Source of the DNA: CAYJAD01 sp964369995
GTDB lineage: Bacteria; Desulfobacterota; Desulfovibrionia; Desulfovibrionales; Desulfovibrionaceae
DNA length: 64,000 nt
Reading direction: 5' to 3'
NCBI GenBank assembly: GCA_964369995.1
Contig: CAYJHH010000002.1
Location: 1 to 64,000 of the forward strand
Each line of letters starts with the position of its first letter. Position 1 is the first letter of the stretch. This document shows, piece after piece, positions 1-8,889 of the stretch. The notes under the pieces were generated by a model, which ran no database searches, was not told where the DNA came from, and saw only the letters and a list, made by a program, of their open reading frames with translations. A program made the translations under genes and the position numbers.

Positions 1-932
1 ATTTGTTACTCTTTACCAATAAAGGCCGCATGCATCAACTGAAGGTACACCAAGTGCCGGAAGGCAGCCGCACAGCCAAGGGTATGCATATAGCTAACCT
101 TTTACCCATGGAAGAAAATGAATGGGTGACCACGGTGCTTTCAGTACGTGAATTCTCTGAGGATAAACACTTCCTCTTTGTGACGCGTCGCGGCATGGTG
201 AAACGCTCATCAGCTTCTTTGTACGCTAAATGCCGTAAGACAGGTCTTATTGCTGTGGGCCTCAAAGATGATGATGAATTGGTTGTGGTGCGTCCTGTGC
301 GCGAGGAAAGTCATATTGTTCTTGCCACAGCCAATGGCTTCTCCATACGCTTCTCTTGCCGTGATGTTCGACCCATGGGTCGTGGTGCCACAGGCGTGAA
401 GGGCGTGGCATTGCGCCGTGATGATGCTGTGGTGGCTTGTGTTATCTTAAAGCAAGATGACCAAACTACAGAAATTATGTCCATTTCCACCAATGGTTTT
501 GGTAAGCGCACACGTGTGGATTTATACCGTGCGCAGTCTCGTGGTGGTAAGGGTATCATCAACTTTAAGGTGACTTCTAAAACTGGCCAAGTGGTGGGCG
601 CCATGCCTGTACGTGATGATGATGGGCTAGTTTTACTTACTTCTGCCAATAAAATAGTGCGTATTGGTGTGGATGATGTACGCTCTAAAGGTCGCGCCAC
701 CATGGGTGTTATGTTGGTTCGCATGGATAATGGCGCCACAGTGGTGGGCTTTGACCGTGTGGATGAAGGCGGCGTGCGTAAAGAAGATTTGGATGATGAT
801 GCAGTAATAGTGGACGATGCTGAAAAAGGTGTTATATCTGATACTGATACCATTGCGGTGGAAAAAAGTGAGGCATCAGACCAAGACATAACGACTGCCA
901 CTGATTCTGCTGTGCAAAACACTGAGGAATAA
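1..932 (+). CDS. gyrA: DNA gyrase subunit A, C-terminal part (5' end outside window)
   Basis: The reading frame is already open at the window edge and ends at TAA 930-932, so the visible 309 residues are the 3' part of the gene. They form the beta-pinwheel DNA-wrapping domain: repeated blades of the type VTRRGMVKR, TANGFSIRF and TSANKIVRI, plus the GyrA box QSRGGKG at about 534-554 (canonical QRRGGKG, so one substitution). The tail, after about residue 250, is acidic and low in complexity, as in many GyrA proteins. Gyrase introduces negative supercoils with GyrB, which is not in the window. ParC also has pinwheel blades, but the GyrA box with this blade series favours GyrA. The breakage-reunion domain cannot be judged. 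Confidence 0.95.
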   Translation, partial: LLLFTNKGRMHQLKVHQVPEGSRTAKGMHIANLLPMEENEWVTTVLSVREFSEDKHFLFVTRRGMVKRSSASLYAKCRKTGLIAVGLKDDDELVVVRPVREESHIVLATANGFSIRFSCRDVRPMGRGATGVKGVALRRDDAVVACVILKQDDQTTEIMSISTNGFGKRTRVDLYRAQSRGGKGIINFKVTSKTGQVVGAMPVRDDDGLVLLTSANKIVRIGVDDVRSKGRATMGVMLVRMDNGATVVGFDRVDEGGVRKEDLDDDAVIVDDAEKGVISDTDTIAVEKSEASDQDITTATDSAVQNTEE

Positions 933-934
933 GC

Positions 935-1729
935 TTGCGTATAACACTTAAAATTATCTGCTTTTTATGTGTTTTTATGCTGTTTTTTGCCGTATATGAT
1001 GTGCGGCAAAAAGAAGATACTTTATCCGCCGTGCATATGGCCATGGCGGATGAAGATTGGGCTGGTGCAGAAAAATTGCTTATGGAGTATTTGCACCATG
1101 AGCTTGATATGGAAAATAGTTGGAATGCTTGGCTTTTACTCATAGATGTAAGCATGACAGCTCAATTGCATGATGAAATTGTTTTAGGCTATTTGTCTGA
1201 TATGCTTGTGGATTATGGAAATGATAATGCCAAGAAAAAATATATTTTATTCCAAGTGGCGCGCATAAAAGAAAGACAAAATAATGAACAAGAGGCCATA
1301 GATGCTTTAGAAAAATATGCTAATTTGCGTAATCTTACCACCAGTGAAGCTTTTACTGCCTATAAAAAGTTAATGCATATGTATTTTCGTCAGGGCAATT
1401 TTAGCGGCGCGGAGGATGTATTACATAATTGTTTGGCTTTAAATATTTCTGAGCCAGATACAGCGTATTGTTTATATAATTTGGCAGAAATTTATGCCGG
1501 TAAGGGTTCTTTTGAAACGGCACATGAGTTTTTGACTCAACTAGAACATTTAACTATTTCTGATTACGAACAAAGTCAGGTATTTTTCCTTCATGCTGAT
1601 ATTTTAGAGCAACAAAGAAAATACAAAGAAGCTTTGGCTTTTTTTACTCTGGCTTTGGATCATTACGGCAATAGAGCAGTGGTACAAGAACGTATTACTG
1701 CCCTTGAAAAATTGGTTAAAAAAAAATAG
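935..1729 (+). CDS. Membrane-anchored TPR-repeat protein
   Basis: This 264-residue protein starts at TTG 935, two bases after the gyrA stop and six bases after a GAGGA ribosome site inside the gyrA end, so it is almost certainly co-transcribed and translationally coupled. Residues about 4-20 are one hydrophobic segment without a lipobox, which suggests an uncleaved anchor with the rest in the periplasm. The remainder is alpha-helical with TPR-like spacing (AGAEKLLMEYL, DAIDALEKY-type, GAEDVLHNCL, YKEALAFFTLALDHYG), ending in a lysine run. TPR domains scaffold protein complexes. No partner can be named. It is more AT-rich than gyrA. Confidence 0.75.
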   Translation: MRITLKIICFLCVFMLFFAVYDVRQKEDTLSAVHMAMADEDWAGAEKLLMEYLHHELDMENSWNAWLLLIDVSMTAQLHDEIVLGYLSDMLVDYGNDNAKKKYILFQVARIKERQNNEQEAIDALEKYANLRNLTTSEAFTAYKKLMHMYFRQGNFSGAEDVLHNCLALNISEPDTAYCLYNLAEIYAGKGSFETAHEFLTQLEHLTISDYEQSQVFFLHADILEQQRKYKEALAFFTLALDHYGNRAVVQERITALEKLVKKK

Positions 1730-1768
1730 TGGCATCCCTATACTCATGAGGATGACACAGAGGTATGT

Positions 1769-3175
1769 ATGATTCATCACGATTGCGGACTTCTAGGTAT
1801 TTCTGATCACATCGAAGCTGCACGACTGACCTATTTTGGCTTATACGCGCAGCAACATAGAGGCCAAGAAAGCGCTGGCATTGTCACTTGGGATGGTGAA
1901 CAAATTTATGAACATCGTGGCATGGGTTTGGTGCCGGATGTTTTTTGCGAGCAAAACTTTATTACGCTGAAGGGAAATACCGCCATTGGGCATGTGCGTT
2001 ATAGCACCACCGGTGTTTCCTATGCGCGTAATGCACAACCTTTTGTAGTCAATTTTAAGGGTTCGCAAATAGCCTTGGCACATAATGGAAATTTGGTAAA
2101 TACCGAAGAATTACGTGCAGAATTAGAAGATCAAGGCGCTATTTTTCAAACTACCACCGACTCAGAAGTTTTTGTGCACCTTTTGGTTCGCGCCATGCGC
2201 ACTCGTAATTTAGAAGATGCTTTGCGTGAAGTTTGTTCTAAAGTACGCGGTGCTTACTGTTTATTGGTGCTTGTGGATGGTAAAATGGGCGCCGTGCGTG
2301 ATCCACATGGTTTTCACCCATTAAGCGTGGCAAAACTTGATAAATCCTTTGTTTTTGCTTCCGAAAGCTGTGCTTTTGATTTACTGGAAGCGCAATTTAT
2401 TCGCTCTGTAAATCCAGGTGAAATGATTATTGTGGATGGCGAAGAGCTGCGTAGTGAAAATATTTTCTCGTATTTTTTACCAAAGCCAGCCACACCTAAG
2501 CAATGTATTTTTGAATTGGTCTACTTTGCCAGACCAGACTCTAATATTTTTGATGAAAATGTGTATTTGTGTCGCAAACGCATGGGTTGGCAATTGGCAC
2601 ATGAATCCACTCCGGATGTGGATTTTGTCATGCCATTCCCTGATTCCGGCGTGTATTCTGCTGTGGGATTTGCCCAATGTGCAGAATTACCCTACGAACA
2701 TGCCATGATTCGTAACCACTATGTGGGTAGAACCTTCATTCAGCCGTCGCAACATATGCGTAATTTTGGGGTGCGTATTAAAATTAACCCCGTGCGCGAA
2801 ATGATTGAAGGCAAAAGAATCTGTATTGTGGATGATTCCATCGTTCGCGGAACCACCATGATTACGCGTGTAAAAAAATTACGTGAACTGGGTGCCAAAG
2901 AGGTACATATTCGTATTTCTTGCCCTCCGGTAAAGTTCCCTTGTTTTTATGGCATTGACTTTGCTGACCCAAAAGATTTAATAGCAGCCAATCATAGTAT
3001 TGATGAAATTAAAGAATTGCTGAATGTTGACTCCATACACTATTTAACTATAGAAGGTCTTTTACGTTCGGTAAATCATGAAGACCATTACTGTACGGCA
3101 TGCTTTACCGGTGAATATCCTGTGCCATGTGCAGGGTCTGTGGCGGCATGTTCGTCCGGCTGTATGAAGCGATAA
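1769..3175 (+). CDS. purF: Amidophosphoribosyltransferase
   Basis: It catalyses the first committed step of purine synthesis, PRPP plus glutamine to 5-phosphoribosylamine. The N-terminal Ntn-hydrolase domain has its candidate nucleophile Cys at residue 6, so a five-residue propeptide would have to be removed. The glutaminase signatures RGQESAGI and GHVRYSTTG follow. The C-terminal PRT domain has the PRPP loop CIVDDSIVRGTT. Cysteines at about 246, 392, 442 and 445 sit where Bacillus-type PurF binds a 4Fe-4S cluster, so this is the cluster-containing class. The 468-residue length is normal. An SD-like GAGG precedes ATG 1769, 39 bases after the TPR gene. A 13 bp hairpin follows the stop. Confidence 0.96.
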   Translation: MIHHDCGLLGISDHIEAARLTYFGLYAQQHRGQESAGIVTWDGEQIYEHRGMGLVPDVFCEQNFITLKGNTAIGHVRYSTTGVSYARNAQPFVVNFKGSQIALAHNGNLVNTEELRAELEDQGAIFQTTTDSEVFVHLLVRAMRTRNLEDALREVCSKVRGAYCLLVLVDGKMGAVRDPHGFHPLSVAKLDKSFVFASESCAFDLLEAQFIRSVNPGEMIIVDGEELRSENIFSYFLPKPATPKQCIFELVYFARPDSNIFDENVYLCRKRMGWQLAHESTPDVDFVMPFPDSGVYSAVGFAQCAELPYEHAMIRNHYVGRTFIQPSQHMRNFGVRIKINPVREMIEGKRICIVDDSIVRGTTMITRVKKLRELGAKEVHIRISCPPVKFPCFYGIDFADPKDLIAANHSIDEIKELLNVDSIHYLTIEGLLRSVNHEDHYCTACFTGEYPVPCAGSVAACSSGCMKR

Positions 3176-3192
3176 TTTTCAAAACATGCATA

Positions 3193-3222
3193 ATGTTGCA
3201 TTTGCTTTGGCAAGTGCAACAT
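3193..3222 (+). terminator. Hairpin after purF
   Basis: A 13 bp stem (arms 3193-3205 and 3210-3222, one G-U pair) with a four-base TTTG loop is followed by a weak, interrupted T tract. It lies 18 bases after the purF stop and ahead of hisS. It probably gives partial termination. Confidence 0.55.
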
Positions 3223-3255
3223 ATTTATTTTAGTAAAGGGCTGTAAGGATTAAAT

Positions 3256-4506
3256 ATGACAACTCAAAGCATTAAAGGATTTGCGGATCTTTTTTCTCCG
3301 CAATCCTTACTTTTTACGCGCATGGAAAATATTGCACGTGAAACATTTTCCCGTTTTGGTTATGAAGAATTACGCACACCCATCATGGAATTTACTGAGC
3401 TTTTTTGCCGCGGTATTGGTACAGAAACGGATGTGGTACAAAAGGAAATGTATACCTTTCCTGACCGTAAAGACCGCTCTTTAACCTTGCGCCCAGAAGC
3501 CACAGCAGGGGTTATGCGTGCTTATATTCAAGCAAAAAAGCATAATAGTGAGCCTGTATCTAAGCTTTTTTCCTACGGCCCCATGTTTAGATATGAGCGC
3601 CCTCAAAAGGGACGCATGCGTCAATTTCATCAAATAAATTGTGAATGTTTAGGCGCTGAAGCTCCGCAAGTGGATGCAGAAGTCATCACCATGCTTATGT
3701 TATTTTTGCAAAGCATTGGCATTGAAAATTGTGATGTTCATATAAATTCTTTGGGTTGTCCCACATGCCGTCCAGAATATCGCAGAATTTTATCTGAATA
3801 TTTAAAATCTTTGGATTCTACCGCCTTATGTGAAGACTGCCGCCGCCGTATGGATACTAATCCTTTGCGTGTGCTGGATTGTAAAGTACCTACATGTAAA
3901 GAACATACTGAAAAAGCACCGCGCATTGATGAGCATACTTGTGATACTTGCACAGATCATTTTACCACAGTGCGTACTTTGCTTGATGCTGCCGGTATTA
4001 CCTATGTGCGAAATCCTCGTTTGGTTCGTGGTCTTGATTATTATTGCCGTACCACTTTTGAGGTGGTATCCGGAGCTGTGGGTGCGCAATCATCCATCGC
4101 TGGCGGCGGACGTTATGATGGCCTTGTGAAGCAATTGGGCGGACCTGATGTTCCTGGTATTGGTTTTGCTTGTGGCATGGAACGCCTTGCCATGCTTATG
4201 CCAGAAGTACAGCCGGAAAGACCAGAGTTTTGTGTGGTAAGCATGGGCGAAGCAGCACAAAATATGGGTTTTGAATTGTCTTTAGCATTGCGCAAAGCAG
4301 GATTTACTGGTGATCAATGCTACGGTGGTTCTTTTAAAAGTCAAATGCGCCAAGCTGGAAAGTCTGGGGCGCGCTTTGCATTAATTTTAGGTGATGATGA
4401 ATGCGCCGCTGGAACAGTGACCATTAAAGATATGGATGCCGGTAGCCAAGAAAACATAGCAAAAGATACTCTTGTAGAGCATATGCGTCATGCAATGGCT
4501 CTCTAA
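3256..4506 (+). CDS. hisS: Histidyl-tRNA synthetase
   Basis: A class II aminoacyl-tRNA synthetase of 416 residues, the usual bacterial length. It shows motif 2 (FRYERPQKGRMRQFHQ), the histidine-specific LVRGLDYYCRTTFE segment, a GGGRYDGL loop and motif 3 (GIGFACGMERL), followed by a C-terminal anticodon-binding domain with KSQMRQAGKSGARFALILG. A cysteine-rich stretch in the insertion domain (CPTCRPEY, CEDCRRR, CKVPTCK, CDTC) resembles the metal-binding-like insertion in some HisRS. ATG 3256 follows AAGGATTAAAT. aspS starts 20 bases downstream, so the two synthetase genes are probably co-transcribed. HisZ is unlikely because the catalytic motifs are complete. Confidence 0.97.
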   Translation: MTTQSIKGFADLFSPQSLLFTRMENIARETFSRFGYEELRTPIMEFTELFCRGIGTETDVVQKEMYTFPDRKDRSLTLRPEATAGVMRAYIQAKKHNSEPVSKLFSYGPMFRYERPQKGRMRQFHQINCECLGAEAPQVDAEVITMLMLFLQSIGIENCDVHINSLGCPTCRPEYRRILSEYLKSLDSTALCEDCRRRMDTNPLRVLDCKVPTCKEHTEKAPRIDEHTCDTCTDHFTTVRTLLDAAGITYVRNPRLVRGLDYYCRTTFEVVSGAVGAQSSIAGGGRYDGLVKQLGGPDVPGIGFACGMERLAMLMPEVQPERPEFCVVSMGEAAQNMGFELSLALRKAGFTGDQCYGGSFKSQMRQAGKSGARFALILGDDECAAGTVTIKDMDAGSQENIAKDTLVEHMRHAMAL

Positions 4507-4526
4507 TTTTAAGGAAGATACAAAAA

Positions 4527-6374
4527 ATGAGTCAAAGTAATGAGCAAAATCTCAATGTGCAAGCGGAACATCAACAATATATTCAAGAACTTGGTGATTG
4601 GAAACGCAGTCATACTTGTGCTGAATTAACCCTTGCCAATGATGGCCAAAGCGTATGCCTTATGGGCTGGGCGCAATATCGCCGTGATCATGGTGGTCTT
4701 ATTTTCGTAGATATGCGCGATCGTAAGGGTTTAACTCAAGTGGTTTTCAGCCCAGAAGCTGCACCTTCCGCTCACGAAACAGCTAATATTTTGCGTTCTG
4801 AATATGTGTTTGCCATTAAGGGTAAGGTGCGTCCTCGTCCTGAAGGTATGACCAATGCCAATATGGTTACCGGTGAAGTGGAAGTGGTTGTGGAAGAGTG
4901 GAAACTTTTAAATACCTCTAAAACACCTGCATTCCCCATTGAAGATCGTTGCGAAGCTGGCGAAAATTTACGTTTACAATGGCGTTATTTGGATTTACGC
5001 CGTCCTAAAATGGCTCAAATTTTTCAATTGCGTCATAAAGTGGCGCAGTCTGTACGCCGTTATTTGGATGACAATGCCTTTCTTGAAATTGAAACGCCTG
5101 TATTGACCAAGTCCACTCCCGAAGGCGCGCGTGACTTCTTAGTACCTAGCCGCGTCAATGAAGGACAATTCTTTGCTTTGCCACAATCCCCGCAAATTTT
5201 TAAGCAATTGCTTATGATTTCAGGTATGGATCGTTATTTTCAAGTGGTACGCTGCTTCCGTGATGAAGATTTACGTGCAGATCGCCAACCTGAATTCACC
5301 CAAATAGATATTGAAATGAGCTTTGTGGATGAAGAGCAGGTCATGGTTATGGCTGAAAATCTCATGGCACATGTGTTTAAAAGTGTAAAGGATATGGATA
5401 TTGCCTTACCTTTCCCGCGCATGCTCTATGATGATGCCATGGATCGCTATGGTGTAGATAAGCCTGATACTCGATTTGGCCTTGAACTTGTGGACATTAC
5501 CTCTTCTGTACGTGGCTCTGGCTTTAAGCTTTTTTCCAGCGCAGAATTGGTTAAGGGAATGAAAGTTCCCGGCGGTGAAAGTCTTTCTCGTAAAGAAATT
5601 GATGAATTCACTGAATTTGTGAAAATTTACGGTGCGCAAGGCTTGGCCTGGATTAAAGTTCGCGAAAATGAATGGCAATCACCCATTGCTAAATTCCTTT
5701 CCGATGAAGAAAAAGAAGCCATTAAAACAGCCCTTGATTTACAAGTGGGCGATATAGCTTTCTTCCAAGCAGGGGAGAGCGCCATGGTTAATGCTGCCCT
5801 TGGTAATTTGCGCGTGCATTTGGGCTCTTATTTAAAGCTTATTCCAGAAAATACCTTTAATTTCTTATGGGTCACGGATTTCCCCCTCTATGAGCATGAT
5901 GCTGAAGAAAACCGTTATGTGGCTTGTCACCACCCCTTCACTTCCCCTGCACAAGGCCATATGGAGCTCATGCGTACAGACCCTGCCAAGGCTCGTGCTC
6001 GTGCTTATGATATGGTACTTAATGGCTCTGAAGTGGGCGGTGGTTCCATTCGTATTCACTCTGGTGAAGTACAAAGAGATATGTTCAATGCTCTTGGCTT
6101 TTCACCTGAAGAAGCTGAAGAGCAATTTGGCTTTCTTATTAATGCCTTGGAACATGGTGCACCTCCGCATGGTGGCATAGCCTTTGGCCTTGACCGTTTG
6201 GTTATGCTTTTGTGCGAAGCTCCAAGCATTCGCGATGTTATTGCCTTCCCCAAAACACAACGTGCCACTTGCTTGCTTACATCAGCGCCCAGTGCTGTGG
6301 CTTCTAAGCAATTGCGCGAGCTTGGCTTGCGCCTGCGTGAAAAAGTAGTCACAGAAAAAGCTCCAGAAGCATAA
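4527..6374 (+). CDS. aspS: Aspartyl-tRNA synthetase
   Basis: Bacterial-type class II AspRS, 615 residues. The N-terminal OB-fold anticodon-binding domain (about residues 28-140, with VCLMGWAQYRRDHGGLIFVD) is followed by motif 1 (FLEIETPVL), motif 2 (RYFQVVRCFRDEDLRADRQ), the GAD insertion typical of bacterial AspRS, and motif 3 (GGIAFGLDRLVML). It charges tRNA-Asp. Whether it also mischarges tRNA-Asn cannot be told because neither gatCAB nor asnS is in the window. ATG 4527 has AAGGAAG upstream. The hisS-aspS pair ends at a strong terminator at 6407. Confidence 0.97.
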   Translation: MSQSNEQNLNVQAEHQQYIQELGDWKRSHTCAELTLANDGQSVCLMGWAQYRRDHGGLIFVDMRDRKGLTQVVFSPEAAPSAHETANILRSEYVFAIKGKVRPRPEGMTNANMVTGEVEVVVEEWKLLNTSKTPAFPIEDRCEAGENLRLQWRYLDLRRPKMAQIFQLRHKVAQSVRRYLDDNAFLEIETPVLTKSTPEGARDFLVPSRVNEGQFFALPQSPQIFKQLLMISGMDRYFQVVRCFRDEDLRADRQPEFTQIDIEMSFVDEEQVMVMAENLMAHVFKSVKDMDIALPFPRMLYDDAMDRYGVDKPDTRFGLELVDITSSVRGSGFKLFSSAELVKGMKVPGGESLSRKEIDEFTEFVKIYGAQGLAWIKVRENEWQSPIAKFLSDEEKEAIKTALDLQVGDIAFFQAGESAMVNAALGNLRVHLGSYLKLIPENTFNFLWVTDFPLYEHDAEENRYVACHHPFTSPAQGHMELMRTDPAKARARAYDMVLNGSEVGGGSIRIHSGEVQRDMFNALGFSPEEAEEQFGFLINALEHGAPPHGGIAFGLDRLVMLLCEAPSIRDVIAFPKTQRATCLLTSAPSAVASKQLRELGLRLREKVVTEKAPEA

Positions 6375-6406
6375 ACGCTGTATTTTATATATAAAGATAT
6401 ACTTTA

Positions 6407-6449
6407 CATGGGGCTTATAAGACTTATGTTATAAGTCCCATGTTTTTTT
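6407..6449 (+). terminator. Rho-independent terminator after aspS
   Basis: A 14 bp stem (arms 6407-6420 and 6429-6442, one G-U pair) with an eight-base loop runs directly into seven T residues. This is a classical intrinsic terminator closing the hisS-aspS unit before def. Confidence 0.9.
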
Positions 6450-6466
6450 GATGTAGAGGTTTTTTT

Positions 6467-6982
6467 ATGGCCATTTTAGATCTTATTTCCTACCCAGACC
6501 CAATTTTATCTAAAATTTGTGATCCCGTAGAGGAAATTACTCCTGAAATTCGCGCATTGGTGCTAGATATGGTGGATACCATGTATGATGCCCCTGGAGT
6601 GGGTTTGGCAGCGCCTCAAGTGGGGCATGCCATACGCATTTTTATTATGGATGCTTCAGCCAGTGAAGAAGATGATGAATTGCGCATATTTATAAATCCC
6701 GAAATGGAACTTTTGGGAGAGGTAGTAAGTAGCCCACAAGAAGGCTGCCTTTCTGTACCTTTTGGCTATCGCGCCGATGTAAAAAGGCATGAGTCTGTGC
6801 GTATTCGCGCTTTAGATTTAGACGGTAGCAAGATTGACATAGAATTACATGACTTTGCAGCCATTGTGGCGCAACATGAATTTGATCACCTTAATGGTAA
6901 ATTATTTATCGATCATATTAGTCGTCTGCGTCGTACCATGTTTGACGGTAAGGTAAAAAAAGCCCTTAAGCGCACAGGGTAA
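6467..6982 (+). CDS. def: Peptide deformylase
   Basis: It removes the N-formyl group from nascent proteins. All three family motifs are present: GVGLAAPQ (residues 44-51), EGCLSVP (92-98, Cys94 metal ligand) and HEFDH (137-141, two His ligands and the catalytic Glu). The 171-residue length is typical. ATG 6467 follows GAGGTTTTTTT just after the aspS terminator, and fmt begins 15 bases past the stop. This def-fmt pairing couples the enzymes that remove and add the formyl group. The operon continues into the DUF116 gene and rsmB. Confidence 0.97.
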   Translation: MAILDLISYPDPILSKICDPVEEITPEIRALVLDMVDTMYDAPGVGLAAPQVGHAIRIFIMDASASEEDDELRIFINPEMELLGEVVSSPQEGCLSVPFGYRADVKRHESVRIRALDLDGSKIDIELHDFAAIVAQHEFDHLNGKLFIDHISRLRRTMFDGKVKKALKRTG

Positions 6983-6997
6983 ATTAAAGAGGCTCAT

Positions 6998-8020
6998 ATG
7001 GCAGATACATCCCCGCTTTCCATTGTTTTTATGGGTACGCCCCCCTTTGCGGCGCATATTCTTACCAAGCTTTTAGCTTCTCCTTTTTGCCATGTAACAG
7101 CTGCTTATTGCCAACCTGACAGACCGGCAGGACGAGGTAAAAAACTCATGCCTCCTGCGGTAAAAGTGGTGGCTCAAGAGCACTCTATACCTGTATATCA
7201 GCCTGTTAATTTTAAAAACCCAGAAGATATTGCCGAGCTGGATGCTCTTAAGCCAGATGTTTTGGTGGTGGCAGCCTACGGCCTACTATTGCCACAAGCT
7301 GTACTGGATATTCCTCGTATTGCCCCCATAAATATTCATGGTTCACTATTACCTTTATACCGCGGCGCTGCCCCCATTCAACGTGCCATTATGGATGGAC
7401 ATGAAGAAACCGGTGTTGCCATCATGAAGATGGAAGCTGGCCTTGATAGCGGGCCTGTATATTGCTTGGCTAAGGTTCCTGTGGCTGAGCATACCAGTGA
7501 TAGTATGCATGATCTTTTGGCAGATGTGGGCGCGGATACTTTGCTTACAATTTTGCAAGACATGGCAGATGGAAAGGACGTAGCCTATGAGGCGCAAGAT
7601 CATACAGCATTCACTCATGCTGCCAAGTTAAAGAAAGAAGATGGCTTCATTGATTGGTCAAAGAATGCCGCTGTCGTGCATGCTCGTATACGCGCAGTGA
7701 CCTCTTGGCCCGCTGCTCAAGCGCGTATTTTAAGGCCTGAAAAAGACTTTTGTGATATAAAGCTTAGCCCCGGGTTCATAGGTGCTGAAATAGCCTCAGA
7801 TGACGAAAATACTACAAATGGTGCTAAACACCCTGTGGCCGGAGATCTTTGGCGCTTGAAGGATGGTACTGTGGCCATTGCCACTGCCGATAGGTGGTAT
7901 ATTTTGTCTAAAGTGCGTCCACAAGGTAAGGGAGAAATGGATGCTCAAGCATTTGCCAATGGCTATTTAGAAAAAGGTCTAGGCCATCTAGCTCAAGCAG
8001 CATTGCTAGGGCAGGAGTAG
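6998..8020 (+). CDS. fmt: Methionyl-tRNA formyltransferase
   Basis: It transfers formyl from 10-formyl-THF to Met-tRNAfMet. The N-terminal domain begins with VFMGTPPFAA and carries the folate/catalytic stretch HGSLLPLYRGAAPI (Asn-His-Asp region, about residues 107-145, with GLDSG). The C-terminal OB-fold-like tRNA-binding domain follows from about residue 210 (DWSKNAAVVHARIRA). At 340 residues it is slightly longer than the E. coli protein because of an insertion around residues 245-275. It is preceded by AAAGAGGC and sits 15 bases after def and 3 bases before the DUF116 gene. Confidence 0.96.
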   Translation: MADTSPLSIVFMGTPPFAAHILTKLLASPFCHVTAAYCQPDRPAGRGKKLMPPAVKVVAQEHSIPVYQPVNFKNPEDIAELDALKPDVLVVAAYGLLLPQAVLDIPRIAPINIHGSLLPLYRGAAPIQRAIMDGHEETGVAIMKMEAGLDSGPVYCLAKVPVAEHTSDSMHDLLADVGADTLLTILQDMADGKDVAYEAQDHTAFTHAAKLKKEDGFIDWSKNAAVVHARIRAVTSWPAAQARILRPEKDFCDIKLSPGFIGAEIASDDENTTNGAKHPVAGDLWRLKDGTVAIATADRWYILSKVRPQGKGEMDAQAFANGYLEKGLGHLAQAALLGQE

Positions 8021-8023
8021 AGC

Positions 8024-8863
8024 ATGCTTTGGAAAAAGAACCCCAATTCCTTACCTAAGGAGCTGTACGGCGGTGTGGGAAAGTGGCTTTTCATTACACT
8101 TATGTATGGCTCTTGCTTTTTGCTCTGTCTTTTTATTTTACTGGCATGGTTTATTCCCTCTGTGGGGTTTTCCGCTATCCATACGAGCTTGCCCTATGTG
8201 TTAGGTTCCATAAGCGCTCTTTTAATTCTTTGCATAGTATGGATGTGTGTAAGCCTTGTTTACTATGTTTATACGGGCAACAATATTTGGGGTTTGAAAA
8301 AAATACATGGGCTCACTGTACGCCTCATGTTTCCTCTTATGGTTTTACTGGGTAGGGTGCTTGGTGTTCCACGTGAAAAAATTAGGCTCTCTTTTGTGAA
8401 GGTCAATAATGAAATGGTGTTGGCTGAATGGTGTGCCAAGGGTCGCAAAGTTCCTGCGCATAAAATTTTATTTCTTTTGCCTCACTGTATTCAATTTGAT
8501 CAATGCCCTTTTAGAGTGTCGCAAAATATTGAGCTGTGTAAGCGCTGTGGTCAATGTACCATGGGCGATATTTTGGATTTGCGCGATATTTATGGCTACA
8601 CTGTGGTCATTGCCACCGGTGGCACCATTGCCAGAAAAATTGTGGTAGAAACAAGACCTAAGCTTATCATTGCTGTTGCTTGTGAACGTGACCTCACTTC
8701 CGGCATTCAAGACACCTATCCATTACCTGTGTATGGCATTATTAATGACCGCCCCTTTGGCCCTTGTTTTAACACCAGTGTAAATGTGCCTTTACTTCGT
8801 GCGTCATTGGAACTTTTTTGCGAACCACAATCTAGTGCACAAAATACCAAGAGCCATGAGTAA
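8024..8863 (+). CDS. DUF116 family membrane protein
   Basis: A 279-residue protein with two N-terminal membrane segments (about 25-50 and 60-85). The soluble part carries the conserved pattern FLLPHCIQFDQCPFRV followed by CKRCGQCTMGDI, then TGGTIARKIV and AVACERDLTSGI. This matches my memory of DUF116, whose clustered cysteines suggest metal or Fe-S binding. The function is unknown. Four bases separate it from fmt and 26 from rsmB, and the def-fmt-DUF116-rsmB arrangement implies a role around translation or membrane-associated redox chemistry. That role is inference only. Confidence 0.8.
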   Translation: MLWKKNPNSLPKELYGGVGKWLFITLMYGSCFLLCLFILLAWFIPSVGFSAIHTSLPYVLGSISALLILCIVWMCVSLVYYVYTGNNIWGLKKIHGLTVRLMFPLMVLLGRVLGVPREKIRLSFVKVNNEMVLAEWCAKGRKVPAHKILFLLPHCIQFDQCPFRVSQNIELCKRCGQCTMGDILDLRDIYGYTVVIATGGTIARKIVVETRPKLIIAVACERDLTSGIQDTYPLPVYGIINDRPFGPCFNTSVNVPLLRASLELFCEPQSSAQNTKSHE

Positions 8864-8889
8864 TTGGTTCTCAAAGGAGAAAATACGTT

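Noticed and set aside
311..922. 203-codon minus-strand frame over gyrA
   Set aside because: It is the Ser/Thr-rich reverse-strand shadow of the GyrA C-terminal repeats, with no independent support.
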